From: Trebonia sp.
GTDB lineage: Bacteria; Actinomycetota; Actinomycetes; Streptosporangiales; Streptosporangiaceae
Length of the DNA stretch: 13,570 nucleotides
Assembly (NCBI GenBank): GCA_030038035.1
Contig: JASHPP010000115.1
Span: forward strand, 1 to 13,570
Direction of reading: 5' to 3'
Shown: positions 11,693-13,570 of the stretch, one piece after another
Layout: each line of letters opens with the position of its first letter
How positions within the stretch are numbered: position 1 is the stretch's first letter
The notes under the pieces: model-generated
Told to the model about the DNA's origin: nothing
The model's database searches: none
What the model saw: only the letters and a program-made list of their open reading frames with translations
Program-made: the position numbers and the translations under genes

Positions 11693-13570
11693 TTAACTGG
11701 CCACGCAGGCGGGGCCCAGGAGCTGCTTGAGATCGGCGTGCAGGGCCGGGGACGCGGTGACACGCAGCTTGTCATCGAGGCGTACCACCGTGGTCCGCTG
11801 GCCGCCGCGCAGCCGCAGGTGCACCTCGGTGGGGCCGGGGTGGGTGCGCAGCACCTCACGAAGCTGCTCGACCACCGGGGGCACGCAGCGGGTCACCGGG
11901 AGCGAGACGACGAAAGGGGCGTCGTCACCCGTGGCGAGGTCGGGGACCGTCATGTCCATGGCGATGAGCTTCGGCACGTCGTCGCGGCGGTCGACACGGC
12001 CCTTGACGATCACGATCGCGTCCTCGGCGATCGCGGTGGAGTACAGCTGGTAGGTCTGCGGGAAGAACAGCACCTCGATCGCGCCGCCGAGGTCCTCCAG
12101 GGTGGCGGCGGCCCACGCGCTGCCCTGCTTGGTCATCTTGCGCTGGACGCCGGACAGGATGCCGCCGACCTTGACGATCCCGGCCTGGCCCTCGGCGCGG
12201 CCGCCAGGCGCGGCGGCGGCCGTGCCCGTCTCGCCGTCCTCGGGCGCGGCCATCAGCTCGGCGAGCGAGCAGTCGCTGTCCTTGGCGAGCACGTGCTCAA
12301 GGCCGAGCAGCGGGTGGTCGGACACGTACAGGCCGAGCATCTCCCGCTCGAAGTTCAGCCGCGTCTTCTTGTCCCACTCGGCGTCGGGGATCGCCACCTC
12401 GAACGCCGCCTCCGCCTCCGCGTCGCCGCCGAACAGCGAATCCTGGCCGATCGCCTCGTTGCGCTTGAGGTCGATGACCGAGTCGACCGCCTGCTCGTGG
12501 ATGAGCGTCAGGCCCTTGCGCGGGTGCCCGAACGAGTCGAAGGCCCCGGCCTTGACCAGGCTTTCTATGACACGCTTGTTGCACACGACGGCGGGGACCT
12601 TGCGCAGGAAGTCGGCGAAGCTGGTGAAGCCGCCCTTGGACCTGCGGGCGGCGATGATCGCCTCGACCACGTTGGCGCCGACGTTGCGGATCGCGGCCAG
12701 GCCGAACCGGACGTCCTCGCCGACCGGGGTGAACGTGGCGGCGGAGGCGTTCACGTCGGGCGGCAGGACCTTGACCCCCATGCGGCGGCATTCGCTCAGG
12801 TAGAGCGCGGACTTGTCCTTGTCGTCGCCGACGCTCGTGAGCAGGGCCGCCATGTACTCGGCCGGGTAGTTCGCCTTCAGGTAGGCGGTCCAGTAGGAGA
12901 CCAGGCCGTAGGCCGCGGAGTGCGCCTTGTTGAACGCGTAGTCCGCGAACGGGACCAGCACGTCCCACACGGTCTTGATCGCCGCGTCGGAGTAGCCGCG
13001 CTCCCGGCAGCCCTGCCGGAACGGGACGAACTCCTTGTCAAGGATCTCCTTCTTCTTCTTGCCCATGGCCCTTCTGAGCAGGTCCGCCTGGCCGAGTGAG
13101 TAGCCGGCCAGGATCTGGGCGGCCTTTTGCACCTGCTCCTGGTAGATGATCAGGCCGAAGGTCGGCTCGAGCATCTCTTTCAGCGGATCTTCGAGTTCGG
13201 CGTGGATCGGGGTGATCTCCTGCTGTCCGTTCTTGCGCAGCGCGTAGTTGGTGTGGCTGTTCACGCCCATGGGGCCGGGCCGGTACAGCGCGATGACCGC
13301 GGAGATGTCCTCGAAATTGTCCGGCCTCATCAGCCGCAGCAGGCTGCGCAGCGGCCCGCCATCCAGCTGGAATACGCCCAGGGTGTCACCGCGGGCGAGC
13401 AGGTCGTAGGTGGGCTTGTCGGTCAGCGGGAGGCTGAGGAGGTCGATCGTGATCGCGCGGTTCTTCTCGATCGCGCTGACCGCGTCGGACATGATCGTCA
13501 GGTTCCGCAGGCCGAGGAAGTCCATCTTCAGCAGGCCGAGGGCCTCGCAGGTCGGGTAGTCGAACTGCGT
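11693..13570 (-). CDS. dnaE: DNA polymerase III alpha subunit (DnaE1), C-terminal half; 5' end beyond window
   Basis: The frame is open from the window edge (TQFDYPTCEALGLLKMDFLGL) to a TAA at 11693, giving 625 residues. That is roughly half of a normal alpha subunit of about 1,180. The N-terminal PHP domain and first palm motifs are missing. Residues below count from the window edge. MDFLGLRNLT (16-25) carries the expected third catalytic aspartate of the palm. GLIIYQEQVQKAAQILAGYSL (139-159), RRAMGKKKKEILDKEF (166-181) and FNKAHSAAYGLVSYWTAYLK (213-232) are replicative DnaE finger motifs. The error-prone DnaE2 paralog reads differently in that last block. A helix-hairpin-helix region covers about 285-345, an OB fold about 465-527, and a C-terminal tau-binding-type domain follows. 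No anomaly is seen. Confidence 0.96.
   Translation of the reverse strand, partial: TQFDYPTCEALGLLKMDFLGLRNLTIMSDAVSAIEKNRAITIDLLSLPLTDKPTYDLLARGDTLGVFQLDGGPLRSLLRLMRPDNFEDISAVIALYRPGPMGVNSHTNYALRKNGQQEITPIHAELEDPLKEMLEPTFGLIIYQEQVQKAAQILAGYSLGQADLLRRAMGKKKKEILDKEFVPFRQGCRERGYSDAAIKTVWDVLVPFADYAFNKAHSAAYGLVSYWTAYLKANYPAEYMAALLTSVGDDKDKSALYLSECRRMGVKVLPPDVNASAATFTPVGEDVRFGLAAIRNVGANVVEAIIAARRSKGGFTSFADFLRKVPAVVCNKRVIESLVKAGAFDSFGHPRKGLTLIHEQAVDSVIDLKRNEAIGQDSLFGGDAEAEAAFEVAIPDAEWDKKTRLNFEREMLGLYVSDHPLLGLEHVLAKDSDCSLAELMAAPEDGETGTAAAAPGGRAEGQAGIVKVGGILSGVQRKMTKQGSAWAAATLEDLGGAIEVLFFPQTYQLYSTAIAEDAIVIVKGRVDRRDDVPKLIAMDMTVPDLATGDDAPFVVSLPVTRCVPPVVEQLREVLRTHPGPTEVHLRLRGGQRTTVVRLDDKLRVTASPALHADLKQLLGPACVAS

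Noticed and set aside
11579..13099. 506-codon plus-strand frame opposite dnaE
   Set aside because: It is antisense to a well-supported polymerase gene, with a shadow-type composition and no family motif.
1..13570. Search for mobile elements, CRISPR, tRNA or rRNA genes
   Set aside because: No transposase or integrase motif, no regularly spaced repeats, and no tRNA-like cloverleaf or rRNA sequence was recognised.

Overview
This window is high-GC actinobacterial chromosome. The evidence is a PriA-type HisA, a polyphosphate glucokinase, a mycothiol-linked MDMPI-type protein, a DUF574 methyltransferase, a DUF2567-like membrane protein and several apparently leaderless GTG starts preceded by TANNNT boxes. 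The mix suggests a Streptomyces, Streptosporangium or Actinomadura-like filamentous actinomycete, but the genus cannot be fixed from these data. I see no tRNA, rRNA, CRISPR array, transposase, integrase or prophage gene.

Layout, left to right. The left edge (minus strand) holds most of a Trp-operon-associated membrane protein, preceded by hisI (phosphoribosyl-AMP cyclohydrolase). Divergent from hisI is an MDMPI/TIGR03085 protein (plus). It converges on a small two-helix membrane protein (minus), which is divergent from ppgK (plus). A spacer of about 285 bp with several dyads and repeats lies between the convergent ppgK and hisF. The core is a seven-gene histidine operon on the minus strand, running hisD-hisC-hisB-hisH-hisA(priA)-ridA-like-hisF from 8964 down to 3236. 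All six of its junctions overlap: one by 8 bp and five by 4 bp (ATGA or GTGA).

Upstream of hisD is a four-helix DUF2567-like membrane protein (minus). Divergent from it is a two-gene plus-strand unit of unknown proteins: one with a membrane anchor and one soluble, sharing two sequence motifs. It converges, with only 3 bp between stop codons, on a DUF574 SAM-dependent methyltransferase (minus). The right edge is the C-terminal half of dnaE, the replicative DNA polymerase III alpha subunit, cut by the window end.

How the genes work together: HisI, HisA, HisH-HisF, HisB, HisC and HisD cover histidine synthesis from phosphoribosyl-AMP to histidine, except for histidinol-phosphate phosphatase. 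HisG and HisE are also not in the window. HisA carries the residues of the dual-substrate PriA type, so it probably also serves tryptophan synthesis, and a Trp-operon membrane protein sits directly after hisI. Most of the window is conserved housekeeping sequence. The points most worth a second look are: a palindromic, REP-like element translated inside the hisC N-terminus; the ridA-like gene that lacks the deaminase arginine; the structured orphan spacer at 2951-3235; and the unexplained two-gene membrane and soluble pair with its palindromic divergent promoter region.
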